A model generated the notes under the pieces. That model did no database searches. It was not told the origin of the DNA and worked only from the letters and a program-made list of their open reading frames with translations. From Leucogyrophana mollusca (lineage: Eukaryota > Basidiomycota > Agaricomycetes > Boletales), in assembly GCA_021014945.1 (NCBI GenBank), contig MU266327.1, forward strand, positions 1 to 64,000: DNA of 64,000 nucleotides, in the 5' to 3' direction. Each line of letters opens with the position of its first letter. The stretch's first letter is position 1. A program made the position numbers and the translations under genes. Shown here piece by piece: positions 52,205 through 63,162 of the stretch.

Positions 52205-53329
52205 CTAATCTCTGTCCTTTCGGCTCCTCGAGTATGGTTCTCTCCGTGAGCCCTTGTATTCATTATCCTGATAGGTAGACCGTCCCGTCCCAGAATTGTT
52301 TGAATGAGTATCGGGAGATCGGCTACGCATACGCGTGTCTTGGGGTCTGCTGACGGGTGAACGACTCCGCGAGAGACTTGACCTTCTCCTACGCGTGGGT
52401 GTGCGACTACGAGGTCTGATGTCTCGGCCTCCCAGATTCTTCAGAAGGTCCTCGACTCCTCGCATGCCGTTCGACTTGCTCTTTAATTTCTTCGCTTTCT
52501 TCTCCTTCTTTCGCTCTTTCCGTGCCTTGCGCTCTTCGGGCGTTTCGTTCTTATGCTTGCCTTTGGATCCCTTTGCTTTCTTCAATGCCTTGGCTTCTTT
52601 ACGCTGAGCGAGTAGATAATCGCGCATGGGATCCTCAGGGTCGATCGAAGGCGCGGAGGACGCATCCGAATCAGAGGCTGACTCGTTTTCTGCAGGTCGC
52701 ACTGGTCAGACGGCGGTGCAATCGAAGTGATTTCTAATTTACCTATGACCATCTCAGGTCTAGCATTTAGACTCTGCTCCTCTGGCTCTTCCCAGTCACC
52801 ATCCGCACCTTTGACTCTGGGCTGCTTGTAGTCCTTTACGTGGTCCACGCGCAGGGTCTTTTCGAGAACCTTGGCACCGTTGAGGTTATCAACGGCAAGT
52901 ACAGTTGAACGCTGATCCTCGTACATGAGGAAGCCGAATCCACGCGTTTTGCCCGTTGTTTTGTCACGCGGTAGGTTGACGTCCATGACTTCCCCATACC
53001 TAGGAGGAGTGTCAGACCAGACGGGTCTCGAGCAGCCACGAATAAGGAGCATACTGAGAGAATATCGTAATGACGTCGCCTTCGGTGAGGTCAAAGTGAA
53101 GGCCGCCTATAAAGATATAAGCAGAGTCTAAAAGTGTTCGTCAGACATATAGAAAGACCAGTCCGGCAACGCAGACGGGCCTTTGTACTCGTCGTGCCAG
53201 GATCCGGTGATCCCCAATTCGAGTTCGCGTTCATTTATCTTGTTGATCTCACGGACGACGCTGCACGATATCAAGGATATTTAATCAGTTCTGCTCTGGA
53301 ATCTGGGCAGACGAACATACCTACTTCAT
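52205..53329 (-). CDS. IST3: Ist3/Snu17 U2 snRNP-associated RNA-binding protein (RES complex)
   Basis: Seen: five exons from the ATG at 53329 to the TAG at 52205-52207. A two-codon first exon (MN, completed across an intron) joins VVREINKINERELELG, then SWHDEYK, a GC-AG intron (53128-53180), and DSAYIFIGGLHFDLTEGDVI. The RRM continues as YGEVMDVNLPRDKTTGKTRG, FGFLMYEDQRSTVLAVDNLN, GAKVLEKTLRVDHVKDYKQP. The C-terminal half is Ser/Asp-rich, then Lys- and Arg/Ser-rich (RRRSSLSRSRSPVSR). Known: Ist3 with Bud13 and Pml1 forms the RES complex on the activated spliceosome, aiding splicing and pre-mRNA retention. The S-W-H-x-E-Y-K-D block before RNP2 is diagnostic for Ist3/RBMX2. The long RS-like tail is absent in yeast but usual in metazoan RBMX2. 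It is divergent from eIF3d with only 93 bp between start codons. Confidence 0.9.
53128..53180 (-). other. GC-AG intron in IST3
   Basis: On the minus strand TAC-AAA-G is followed by GCCCGT...TTTTAG (53 nt) and AC-TCT-GCT, giving HDEYKDSAYIF, the conserved Ist3 block. The only GT nearby (in GAGTAC) breaks the frame. Confidence 0.75.
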
Positions 53330-53422
53330 GACTGGATGAAGGCAAAGACAGAATTCTCACGCCTCTTCGATCTGCCTTGAACTCAAAAATTCTTGGTGTG
53401 TTCTCGTCCATCTCAGCATAAA

Positions 53423-55519
53423 ATGGCTTCGTTTTCTTTACCGCCTATCCACGATAATCCAGACGGCGGATGGGGCCCATCTTCTTCTAACTTACCGGAT
53501 CAATTCAAGTTCAAAGACATCCCTTACGCTCCTTACTCAAAATCTGACAAACTTGGCCGCTTCGCGGACTGGAACGATATCTCGAACGATAATCGCCAGA
53601 CTGCTGTAGGTCTTCCCACCTCTCAGAGCACCCGTGGTGGCCCTGGTGGTCGTAGGAGAGATGGAACCCAGGCGTTTGGCAGTGGCACTGCCAGTGCTTT
53701 CGCTTATTTCCATGTCGAAGACGAATCCAGCTTCTCTCTGGTGGATAACAAGGCTGCTCCTCCTCGCAGAGGCGGTGGATTCAACCGGGGCAGAGCTACT
53801 GGAAGAGGTACAGGCAGCTTTGGTGCTCGTGGCGGCCAGAGGGGTGGCCGCGGTGGTTTCAACACCGGACGAGGGGGTGCGCAGCGTGGTGGAAGGAGGG
53901 GATGGAGGGATTGGGAGAAGGTAGGGTCCTCGTGCGTCTGCCGTGCCTGAGGTTTCTCATTGTGATCTTACAGAACAATCGGACACGCGAGTCCTCTGTC
54001 GCGATCTCCCCACAATGGTCTATGCTGGAAGAAATCGAGTTCCACCGCCTTGCGAAGTTGAGGCTCGAAGTTGATGAACCCGAAGACATGTCAGTCATCC
54101 TAACTCTGTGTGTGCATATTGGCAAACTGACTGATCCATGAACATATCTCTTCAGAGATACTTATGGCCGAATCTTCGCGTATGACAAGTCGTATGACCG
54201 GATAACGACAAAAACCGAGCGCCCCCTCCAACTTGTCGATCGTATCAAGTATAATACGACAACTTCTGACGATCCTGTTATTCAAAAGGTAGGGCACCAT
54301 AGTTTTGGTCTTGGTTCAATGACTAACCCCTTGTAGCTCGCTGCCAATAATACTGCCACAGTCTACACGACTGATGCCATACTCTCTGTCTTGATGTGTG
54401 CACCCAGGTCGGTTTACCCATGGGATATCGTTATCCTGCGCGAAGGGAACAACCTTTTCCTAGACAAACGTGATGGTGGCCCATTTGATACCGTGACGGT
54501 CAACGAAAATGCATCTGACCCTCCCCAAGACCCTACCCCGCCTAATCCCAACAATCCCACAGACAAGGCCACTGTCCCGGAAACTCCTTCCATTAACTCG
54601 GCTACATCGTTATCACTGGAAGCTACCTATATCAACCAAAACTTCGGTTTCCAGTCGGTCATCGAGACACCTCCGCCCGCCGCCGCCGAATTTGCCAATC
54701 CCAATCCGTTCTATGGTCCTGAGGAGACGGACCCCCTTGCATCATGCGGATATCGGTACCGCGTCTTTGATCTCGGAATCACCGAAGATGAGGATATTAA
54801 GATTTGCGTCCGCACTGAGGTCGATGCTTTCATCCCGGGCCAAGGAAACCCCCAAGAAGGCCATGGCTTGGTCACTATCCGCGCATTAAATGAATTTGAT
54901 CCGCGAGCACAAGGAGCGGGTGGTGCACCAGATTGGAGATCGAAGTTGGACTCTCAACGCGGTGCTGTTGTCGCGACGGAGATGAAGAACAACAGCTGCA
55001 AACTCGCCAAGTGGACTGTGCAGAGTGTGCTGGCAGGGGCAGAGCTCATGAAAATAGGGTTAGTCATCCATCGGCGTTATGTCATACGATGTTGCTTTGC
55101 TAATGCCGGCGAATGCATGTTGGCTGGTTCGCTGACATGTTTTATCATTCGTCTAGGTATATCTCGCGAGCAAACCCGAGAGACAACACGCGACATGTCA
55201 TCCTCAGCACTGCCTCGATGCGCCCAACTGACTTTGCGGCACAACTAAACGTGTCTCTCGCAAATGGGTGGGGCATTGTCAGAACAGTGACCGATCTGTG
55301 TATGAAGATGCCCGAGGGCAAGTATGTGTTGATTAAGGATCCCAACAAGGTAATGTCGAGCCATAGCTACGGGCTCCATGCATCACTCCTTGCGCAGCCG
55401 TTTTAAATGACCGCTCACAGACTGTGATCCGCCTCTACGCTGTTCCAATGACAGCCTTCACGACCGAAGACGAAGATGGCGAGGGGTTTGAGGGGGATGA
55501 ACCCGAGTCAGCGGTCTAA
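53423..55519 (+). CDS. eIF3 subunit d
   Basis: Seen: about six exons from the ATG at 53423 (MASFSLPPIHDNPDGGWGPS) to the TAA at 55517-55519. Features are the N-terminal FKDIPYAPYSKSDKLGRFAD, an Arg/Gly-rich stretch (RGGQRGGRGGFNTGRGGAQR), SPQWSMLEEIEFHRLAKLRL, YGRIFAYDKSYDRITTKTER, the cap-binding-domain core ATVYTTDAILSVLMCAPRSV with YPWDIVILREGNNLFLDKRD, ATYINQNFGFQSVIE, YRYRVFDLGI, and after an intron YISRANPRDNTRHVILSTAS and LNVSLANGWGIVRTVTDLCM, with an acidic end. Known: eIF3d sits at the edge of eIF3 near the 40S mRNA entry and can bind caps of selected mRNAs; in fission yeast (Moe1) it also influences microtubules. The insert DPPQDPTPPNPNNPTDKA interrupts the folded domain, within the region that varies between fungi. 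Confidence 0.95.
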
Positions 55520-55648
55520 GAATGAAATTTCATAACTGAGATGCCCTTGTGCTGATCTATGTACACGGAGAAAGTTCTGTATATCCTTGATCAATGGTTG
55601 CATCAGTCAGGAAGTTGTCGTGATCCGCTTGATTTAATTATCCGACAT

Positions 55649-56987
55649 CTATCCAGAAGAGCTCAGAAGCATCTCAACTGCTCTTTCGACATTGGGGCTG
55701 AAGATTGTTGAAATTAGGACGATAGGTATGTGTGCTGAAAATAAGCGCGCACCTTCTTTGGAGAGCTCCAACGATAACGTCTCGCTGCACATCAGGGAAC
55801 ATGCTCGTAAGCTGCGCGATCTCAGCCTCGTTGGGGACGTGTGTGCCCGCGCTGGGTTGTTCCGCTCTTCCCGTCAGTTCATTGACCCATTCGCGCATAA
55901 CAGAACCGCCCGTTCCAGCTTCTTGATCGTTGCTGCGATTACGAGTGCCTGCGGGGGTAGGACGTGCGGTGGTTATCACCTCTTCATTGCCCAGGTTGCC
56001 AGAGCCGGAAGCGGGTGCCGAACGGGAGTTGTCCGGACGGGCACGGTTGAGACGACGGGGTGATCGTGTTGATCCTATTATGGGAAGCAAATACCGCGTT
56101 GCAAATCTGATCACCGAAGGCAGCAGACGCCAGCTTTTGAGATTGACAAAATCGGAGCGGTAAATCAACCCAACAAGCAACCCGATGGCAACTGATGCAG
56201 CTGAGCCTGGAAGGTGGGCTATCGCTAACTAAGTGAACATTAGCAAGCTTCAGTACAACACCGTATGAGATGCGTACCTGAGATGCCAAGATGTAGGTGA
56301 ATATCTTGTTGCTGACAGAGACACCAAACACGCGAAAATGGTAAACTGGCGGTACCAGTCTGAACCATTGAAAAAGAACGCTGAACACAAGTGTTGTGGG
56401 CCCCGCTGGTATGTGATTCAGTCCAATGCGATGAAACAGGAGAAGCGACAAGAATTCCAAAGTGGTCGCCAGTAAAAGCGATGCGATGGCAAAAGACTGA
56501 ACCGGGATCACACTGTCAGTGCCTCACAGGCGAGCCAGACTGTATTGGACTCACAGCAAACTTGATACTTCCAAATTGGCGTTCTATGTGAATACCAGCG
56601 CTGTAGAGTATAATCTCGGCAACAAGCAGGTCGCTAGAGCTTGCGAAAGCCAAATGGTGGACAAGCAAGCGCCAGTACTGTTTATAGGAAGCAACGCTGA
56701 TTCAGGTTCAGTCCCCTTCAAACACAGAAGTGGGCTATGTCGATACCTGGTGGTGGCGTGACATATGAGGGACAAACTAGTTCGAAGAGTTGGTCAGAAC
56801 ATCACCCGATAGAAGGGGAAGATATCCTGCCTGCAAATGGAGATAATGCTTCACGTCGAATATGCCGCCAATGATGGATGTGAGTGCGCAGCTCATCATG
56901 AGTCCTGGAATAATGGATGAACTTTGAAAACATTGCCATGGAAGCTGGAAACAGACCTTTCGAGACCGGCGCGTGTTCAAATGACAT
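55649..56987 (-). CDS. Dsc2/UBAC2-like rhomboid pseudoprotease with CUE domain
   Basis: Seen: about eight exons from the ATG at 56987 (MSFEHAPVSKGLFPASMA) to the TAG at 55649-55651. Joined exons give ICALTSIIGGIFDVKHYLHL, a GC-AG intron (56777-56830), FVPHMSRHHQYWRLLVHHLA, SDLLVAEIILYSAGIHIERQ, several hydrophobic segments (FAIASLLLATTLEFLSLLLF), AGPTTLVFSVLFQWFRLVPP, a cytosolic linker with Arg/Ser/Gly, and a C-terminal CUE/UBA-like domain IAQLTSMFPDVQRDVIVGAL, SPNVERAVEMLLSSSG. Known: the H-H-Q-Y/F-W-R-L and P-P-x-Y-x-F-R-x-F-G blocks mark the UBAC2/Dsc2 branch of rhomboid-like proteins, which lack protease catalytic residues and act with ER or Golgi E3 ligases. In fungi the Dsc complex cleaves SREBP. 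An unusually short 40-nt intron (GTTTTC...GATGAG) is needed after SMA. Confidence 0.82.
56777..56830 (-). other. GC-AG intron in the Dsc2/UBAC2-like gene
   Basis: TTG-CAG is followed by GCAGGA...AACTAG (54 nt), then TTT-GTC-CCT, phase 0, joining KHYLHLQ to FVPHMSRHHQ, which is the order conserved in the family. Reading through meets a stop after LTNSSN. Confidence 0.78.
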
Positions 56988-59900
56988 AGTCCGCAGAAAA
57001 CGCTCTGGATGTTTCGAATGTTGTGGTGGTGTGGAGGAGAGCAACAGTGCCGCCGGCTTACCTTCGCGTCTCACGATGCCACTCGTAACTTGTAAGCCGC
57101 AGGCCATTGCGCGCTTGCCATGGGTCTTCAAGTTTCAGTACCTCAGTAATTGTTTACTATCACTCAGTCGTTCTAAGGTCTAACCAATACCCGACTTATT
57201 GAAGCCTTCAAATTATGCTGCAAAACCTGGGGCCTGGGATCTGATAGACATGGTGTGCGGTGCCCAATTGCACTTGATTCTCTGAGTCGACTAAACCATC
57301 TTATGGTCTTTAGAACCAAGCCGATCGCTATGCACAGCTGTCCCCGCCTCCTCGCATGTGATGAGCTGTAAGTCATCCCGTCTTCATCGGTCCAGAGCTT
57401 AAAGTCGCTCAGACACGAAGGGCAAACGGCGTTCCTTCGCACCCAAGGTGGTGATTCACGGAATTGCGCCTCCAAGTTTTCCACTGTCTTGCCGGCAAGG
57501 CACCACAATCTGGCATGAATGGAGAGTCCTTCCATGTATTCTTGTAATTATTTAGGGTGCTTACTTCAGTACTGAATAGAGCGCGCTTGGCTGTACCATT
57601 TACCGGTTATTGTGCAGGCGCAATGCTTTACAGCACCGTCGATCTTACCCCGGTTCAGCTATGCACGTCCCCTTAAACGCTCTCTTGCGGCCTCCTCTCT
57701 TCAAATTAACCACCCATCCTGCCTCTAAACGCGGGGGACTTTTCGGACTTGGCCGTTCTTGTGATGAAACCCAGTTTACATTTGAATGTGTTTGCAAACA
57801 AACATGGCGCTCGTGCCTGGGACGCAAACTTTTGTATGGAAGGTTGGCCGATGACTCTATGGGAATGCGACTCTCGGACGTGAGACAGTCACCAGTATTC
57901 TTCTCATTATAGGCAAATTATGGAACCTTGCCCTTTCTCCCAAGAATGCTCCCCCTGCCATGAAGCTATCTAGGCCATACACCCCCTCTGCCACGTATTC
58001 ACGGAAAAAATTATCGATACAACCTGTCCACGGGTGTTGGACTTCAGTTCGCTTAATCAACGCCTCTAGCTTTCCTTGCACCACGGACTCGTGTCTGAGG
58101 TACACCGATCGCAACTCGTGGTGCGTCACCTTAGCCTAACTCGAGAAGAGTATACCTTGTTAGTGGCAAACCTTGCAGTTTTCCGATTCAGGTAGCTCTT
58201 CGCAGCCAATGGAACTCCTTTGGGAAACCTTGCTTGGAGTCACGGGGGGAGTTATTTGTCTTTCGCGTGTGCGGAGAAAGCTTTCGTGGTACGCACGGCA
58301 GCGCTCGGCTCGCGTTTGCACGTTTTGTGGTGTGCACCATAACGTCGGGCTTCCTCGATGACAGCTGCACCACGCGGCATGTAGTACGGCCCACATTTTA
58401 TTTTATTTTCCTGCCGGGAGCTATTGCTTCTCTTGTCCACCCAGCTCCATGTTGTCATACCCTTTACGAGGACACAACGTTTGACATGCCTCATGGCGAT
58501 CATCTCTAGCCTTTGTGAGACTGGTAAGCATGAAGCTGGACTAGTCGCGAGAAACAACTTGAGGTCTCTGAGGAGAGAGCCACCAGAAGGGCATCGACAA
58601 CATGGCAGACCGACACCACAAGATAGTGAGATCTAGAAGTAGGACATTCGCGCTCTTCACACGTCGTCGGTAGCTTGAGTCAAGGAAAGCTTGTCAGACA
58701 TCTTATCGTGGCCGCTGCCTTGAGTCCTTGGCTCGCATGGCTCAGGTTGGACTGCACAGGGCATACCTTACCCCAAGACTAGTAACTTGATCAGATATGT
58801 AGCTTCATATCCCTAATCCCCTGGATCCGCGGGAGTAATGAGGTGGCACCAATAATAGAGCGGAAAGTAGCTCCTATGGCCTGGTTGTCACGCAACCTAT
58901 ACCCAGTAAGCATCGAAGCATCGCAAGGGGTGCGAAGAACATTGCCAGTCGGTGACAGAAGGCCAAACTTTGTGACTGTCGTTCTTTGACCACAGCCTTG
59001 CGGCTTCTGGCCCTCCGTTCTCCATTGCTGATTCGTGGCCACGCCGAAGATACACCACCGACTTTTGTGGGACAGTCAGCTCCTGACCGGAAACCAAGCT
59101 ATCACGCTGGCACTTGCGGAACAGTCCGTATGTTTTTATATGCCCCTCGAAACTTGGGCATGTGCCTGACCAAAGGTAAAGGATGACCGTGGAGCACGGC
59201 TTGACTCTCAAGGCATCATGCGAGCTACAGATCGACTCATGCAGTGCTGAGACAAAACTTGGTTTGATATCACAAGTGCAAATCTGGAGATGAGAAGGCC
59301 GTTCTCCTACTCCGCACAACAGGAGCAGACGATAAGATGCGAGCGTTTCCCGCATGAAACACCGACAGCACTGCACGACAGAGTCAATGACCACAGCAGA
59401 GGCGCACCTCCGATCTGGTCACTTGACAACATGATCGTTTGATGATGACTGCGTATTGCGTATGCAGCCCTCGAATAGGCCTGTGACGACAATTCACTTA
59501 CCACTGCCACTTGCATCCTGAGCGACCTGGACTCACGCTCCTGGGCTCCCATACGGACAGCCTTGTTCTCATTGGCGACAGGCGATTGGCGGAGTCGCGC
59601 AATTATATGCCAGTTCCCACTTCTTTCACTTGTTGCTTCCGACTTGACGAAGAGCAGTGCAGATATTTGTAGCCTCGTTAATTCTCTGGCAGACGTCGGC
59701 GGGAGAGAAGAGACGCCGGGTTTTAAAGTGCTTACCGTTCCCTATTTGCGTTCGGAGGCGTGTAAAATACATCCCTCTGGCCAAATGCTTGGTGTTCGTT
59801 GTACTGAAAGATTTGGAACGTTGTGGCTTGGTTCACCCACCCCTTTCAAAAGTGGTGTCCCGCATCATCCCCCGCTCTCCAGGTCGATTACCCTTTTGTA

Positions 59901-61088
59901 GCCATTGCGCCAATGACCGTGCTGCCACAGGAGAAAATAAACTCGGTGCCGATAAAACTGCATTTTGGAGCAAAGATGTCAGAAATTAATGCTCACACGG
60001 CGTCGATGGATCTCAGCATGGACATCGAGGCACCAATGTAACGGCCCCCTTGTGGTCCTCTCAACCGTCGCATCGGGCCGAAAGTGACTGCGCCGCAACC
60101 AGCAGTGCGAACGGCAGCATCAAGAAGATGCGGAGGGAGATATGGCCTCCCCTGTGCGAATTGCTGTTATGATGTAGATGATGCTTGGATGCACATCTAA
60201 TGCTCCGCCACTACTGCCTTTGCGGGTCTCCACTTGCAAGTTGACATTCCAACTGATTCTGCTGACCTGTCCACGGGAAAAGAAGGGGTGAGGGGCGATA
60301 TCCACGCAGATAACTGGCGCGTCAAAGCAGAGGCAGCTTGGCTTGTGGCCAAGAAGCGCCGCGGGAGGGATATGGAACGCCACCATGCTCAACAGCTGTA
60401 GGTTCCATCTATTCGCTCACCAATATTTGATCGAGTGCCCGAAAGAAGGCAGCGGAAGCCCATGCCTTCCTTTTGTCGCCTTCATTAGTTCTAAACATGG
60501 AATGCGCAAGAAGTGTGCAGATTAGAACTAAAACACATACTTTGAACTGAGGTTAGAGCTCACGCTGCTTGCCGGGACAGCCACGGACCTATAAAGGTAT
60601 CCGTGTGGGAGTGAGCCTATGAAAAGAACGAGGGACACACTCGACTCTCTACTTGGCGAAAGTCTCAAAACATAAACGATCATGTTCTCACCGGCCATCA
60701 TCGACCGGGGCGGGTGCACCGAAGGGAGTATAACGACAAAGGGAAGGGACCTGGGGAGGGTATCTCCAGGGACCAATGTATAGATGCAGGAGATCGAAAG
60801 CTGGACGCAAAGTGCTTCTGGATCCGTGGTTGACCATAGGCATGTAGAAACGGATCCAACGTTTCCACGGCACGTATACCCTCGAAGTTGGACCTCGGTG
60901 TCCTTCGATACAAAGAATCCTTGGAAGTTGCCCTCTGGATGCTGGCAGACTGTAACGGATGCAGGAGCGGCATATTGTCTGAGTGAAATCTGAGTCTAAA
61001 CATTGCCAAATCAAGCCGAAGCAGGTGGCTCTGCTTCGTCAGCAGCCGTCAAACAAGACGTCCAAGACGACGACCAAGCCATTGCAAG
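56988..61088. other. 4.1 kb gene-poor region
   Basis: No gene with recognisable domains was found. Open frames are short and scattered on both strands. Two minus-strand frames are the most protein-like: 57173-57535 contains CPSCLSDFKLWTDEDGMTY, which recalls a Cys-pair segment common in Agaricomycete F-box-type orphan proteins; 57857-58129 contains FREYVAEGVYGLDSFMAGGA. Neither has clear partner exons, and both could be decayed genes. No inverted terminal repeats, long tandem repeats, reverse transcriptase or transposase motifs were recognised. Confidence 0.5.
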
Positions 61089-62393
61089 ATGAGCACGCCG
61101 TCGGTACAGAATCTCGAGGAGGCCGCAAACATTGCAGCAGAATATATTACGAGTAAGTGGGATGTAATTATCTGCATAGGTGATGTTCCAACCAATTTCT
61201 GCAGCTTTGGATAATGTACCCAGCGAAGTCCAATTCCTGCTCCAGGAAATACGCACGAAGGAGAGCCGTTGTCAAGGTGAATGAATATTGTCGCGCCTTC
61301 GAATCGGCATTGACGGTAACTTTAGAAATTCTGCAGGAACTCGCCCGAGATACGCACAAATACACCAAACATTCACTGCGCTCTGACAGCGAGTCAGCCA
61401 CAAAGGAGAAGCCGCCTCCATTGCCGCCCACTGATAAACTTCATCGCGCACAGAAATCCCTTTCGGCATTAGCGGCGGAGAAGATTGTTTTAGCCAATAG
61501 AGTCGTCGAGATCCTCTCAAGAAAGCGCGGCAGATTGGAATATGATCTTAACCGAGTGCTCGTGTTGCAGGGGGAGATGGATCCCGCTGCCGCAGTAGCT
61601 GGTGCCACAGGGCCGGTGCTCTCCGCGAACACAGGAATCAATGCGACTGGAGCTGGCTACGTCCTAAGCGGCCGCAATCCTGTTCATCAAATAAACGAGA
61701 GTCTGAGGAATGCCTTTGCCGGTGGAGCTGCCAGTGCTGCCGCTAATATGATCGGTCTCGGCCAGGTGAACACTAGTCGGGCGACGAGTAATACTGGCGA
61801 GGAGAGCGCGTACAAGAGTGAGTGTTGTCTTAACGTTGAGAAACATTCACTGAGAATTGTCATTAGAACGGAAGCTCAATGCAACGCAGGGCTCCATCAA
61901 GCTCCCTTCACCCGCGCCCTCTACTTACATGCCAACTGCAACTCGCGGTCGGCGGAGCCGGAAACGTGGTGTATCGTCCGAAATGGACGACTTTGACTTT
62001 GACTTCAATGATGATACACAGGGAGTCGAGGGAGTCGAAGGCGAGGAAGGTGAAGAGGGCGAAGAAGGCGAAGACAAGGAGCTCTATTGCTTCTGTCAGA
62101 AATTGAGCTACGGTGAGATGATTGCATGCGATAATCCCGATTGCCCCTACCAATGGGTAAGTCACTTCGACTGCATTCAATCGGCTTTCACAATCAGTTG
62201 TCACTTGCACTATGATACTTTCATCCCTCTTGTGTGCTCCTCTACACAGAGTCTAATAGTGCATCTACAGTTCCACCTTCCATGCGTAAACCTCAAGCAA
62301 CCATTACCAGAACGATGGTTTTGCGCTGAATGCACAAAGAACGGTATGGGCGCGCCCGTAGCCGGACCCGGTCGCAAAGGACGGAAGAAGTGA
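61089..62393 (+). CDS. ING-family PHD-finger protein (Yng2/Png type)
   Basis: Seen: about five exons from the ATG at 61089 ([20 protein letters not shown]) to the TGA at 62391-62393. The ING N-terminal domain is formed by joined exons: [66 protein letters not shown] Gly/Ala/Ser-rich middle and a basic patch ([10 protein letters not shown]) follow, then a Glu/Gly run ([15 protein letters not shown]) and a complete C4HC3 PHD finger: [25 protein letters not shown], then across an intron [20 protein letters not shown] and C. Known: ING PHD fingers read H3K4me3 and anchor acetyltransferase or deacetylase complexes; Yng2 belongs to NuA4. Which complex applies here cannot be read from sequence. The tail ends in GRKGRKK, a possible phosphoinositide- or DNA-binding basic end. 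Confidence 0.92.
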
Positions 62394-63162
62394 GAGAATC
62401 ACTCGGCGTGGGTCGTGGTGTAACGTCGGCCAGGAAGAAGAAGCACTCCACCTACCGTTTTCAGGGCGAGGAACACGAGAAGTCACCATCGAAGAGTTGA
62501 GACGGGTGTGCGATATGCGCGGGGTTAATCAATGGCTCCCTCAGAAGTTGATGCGTATGGAGATTCATTATTTCTTGACCATTCCTTCTCACCCGGCTCT
62601 TTACGTAGCTGGGATTGAGGCCAGGTTTTCATAAACTTTCAGAGTCTTCCAAATGCCCTCCGGAGAAAAGGTGGTCGCTATGTTACTGCTACAGACCAAT
62701 ACCTAGCACAACGCACCGGAGTCTCACTAAACGCCACACTCTATCCTTGCCTGCGCTCCGCGGCAATGATGACGACAAGATTCGCCTGCACGACGCACAG
62801 CGTGGCTACGCTCTCAATTTTCAGGTAAATTTACCGCCGGAGAAGAAGTCCGTCATCATTAGATCAAGAAGTAAAGAATTCCCTTGTGGCTAGTTGAATG
62901 AGAGCTTTTTAGGTTACATCTCTACGATATGTGATGCGTCAATAGTACGGAGGGGCGTACACAGGTGCACTGCAATGCGAGGACGGATCCTCGACCCGGG
63001 ACTCCAATAATCGCATTCGTAAGCTCTGCCTTCGTTGCTCCAGCAATTGGATTAGATAAGTTAGAACTGATATTACTTTATCTCCCGACAGCGCCACGGC
63101 GTTGCAAGGTTAATGGCCTAGGATCATTCTAGGATTGGCGTAAAGAGAAATTGTGAGGCCTC
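62394..63162. other. Intergenic, no gene seen
   Basis: This is the 3' flank of the ING gene up to the stop codon of the minus-strand gene at the right edge. A frame at 62615-62893 (plus) shows no motif. No repeat or RNA gene was recognised. Confidence 0.4.
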
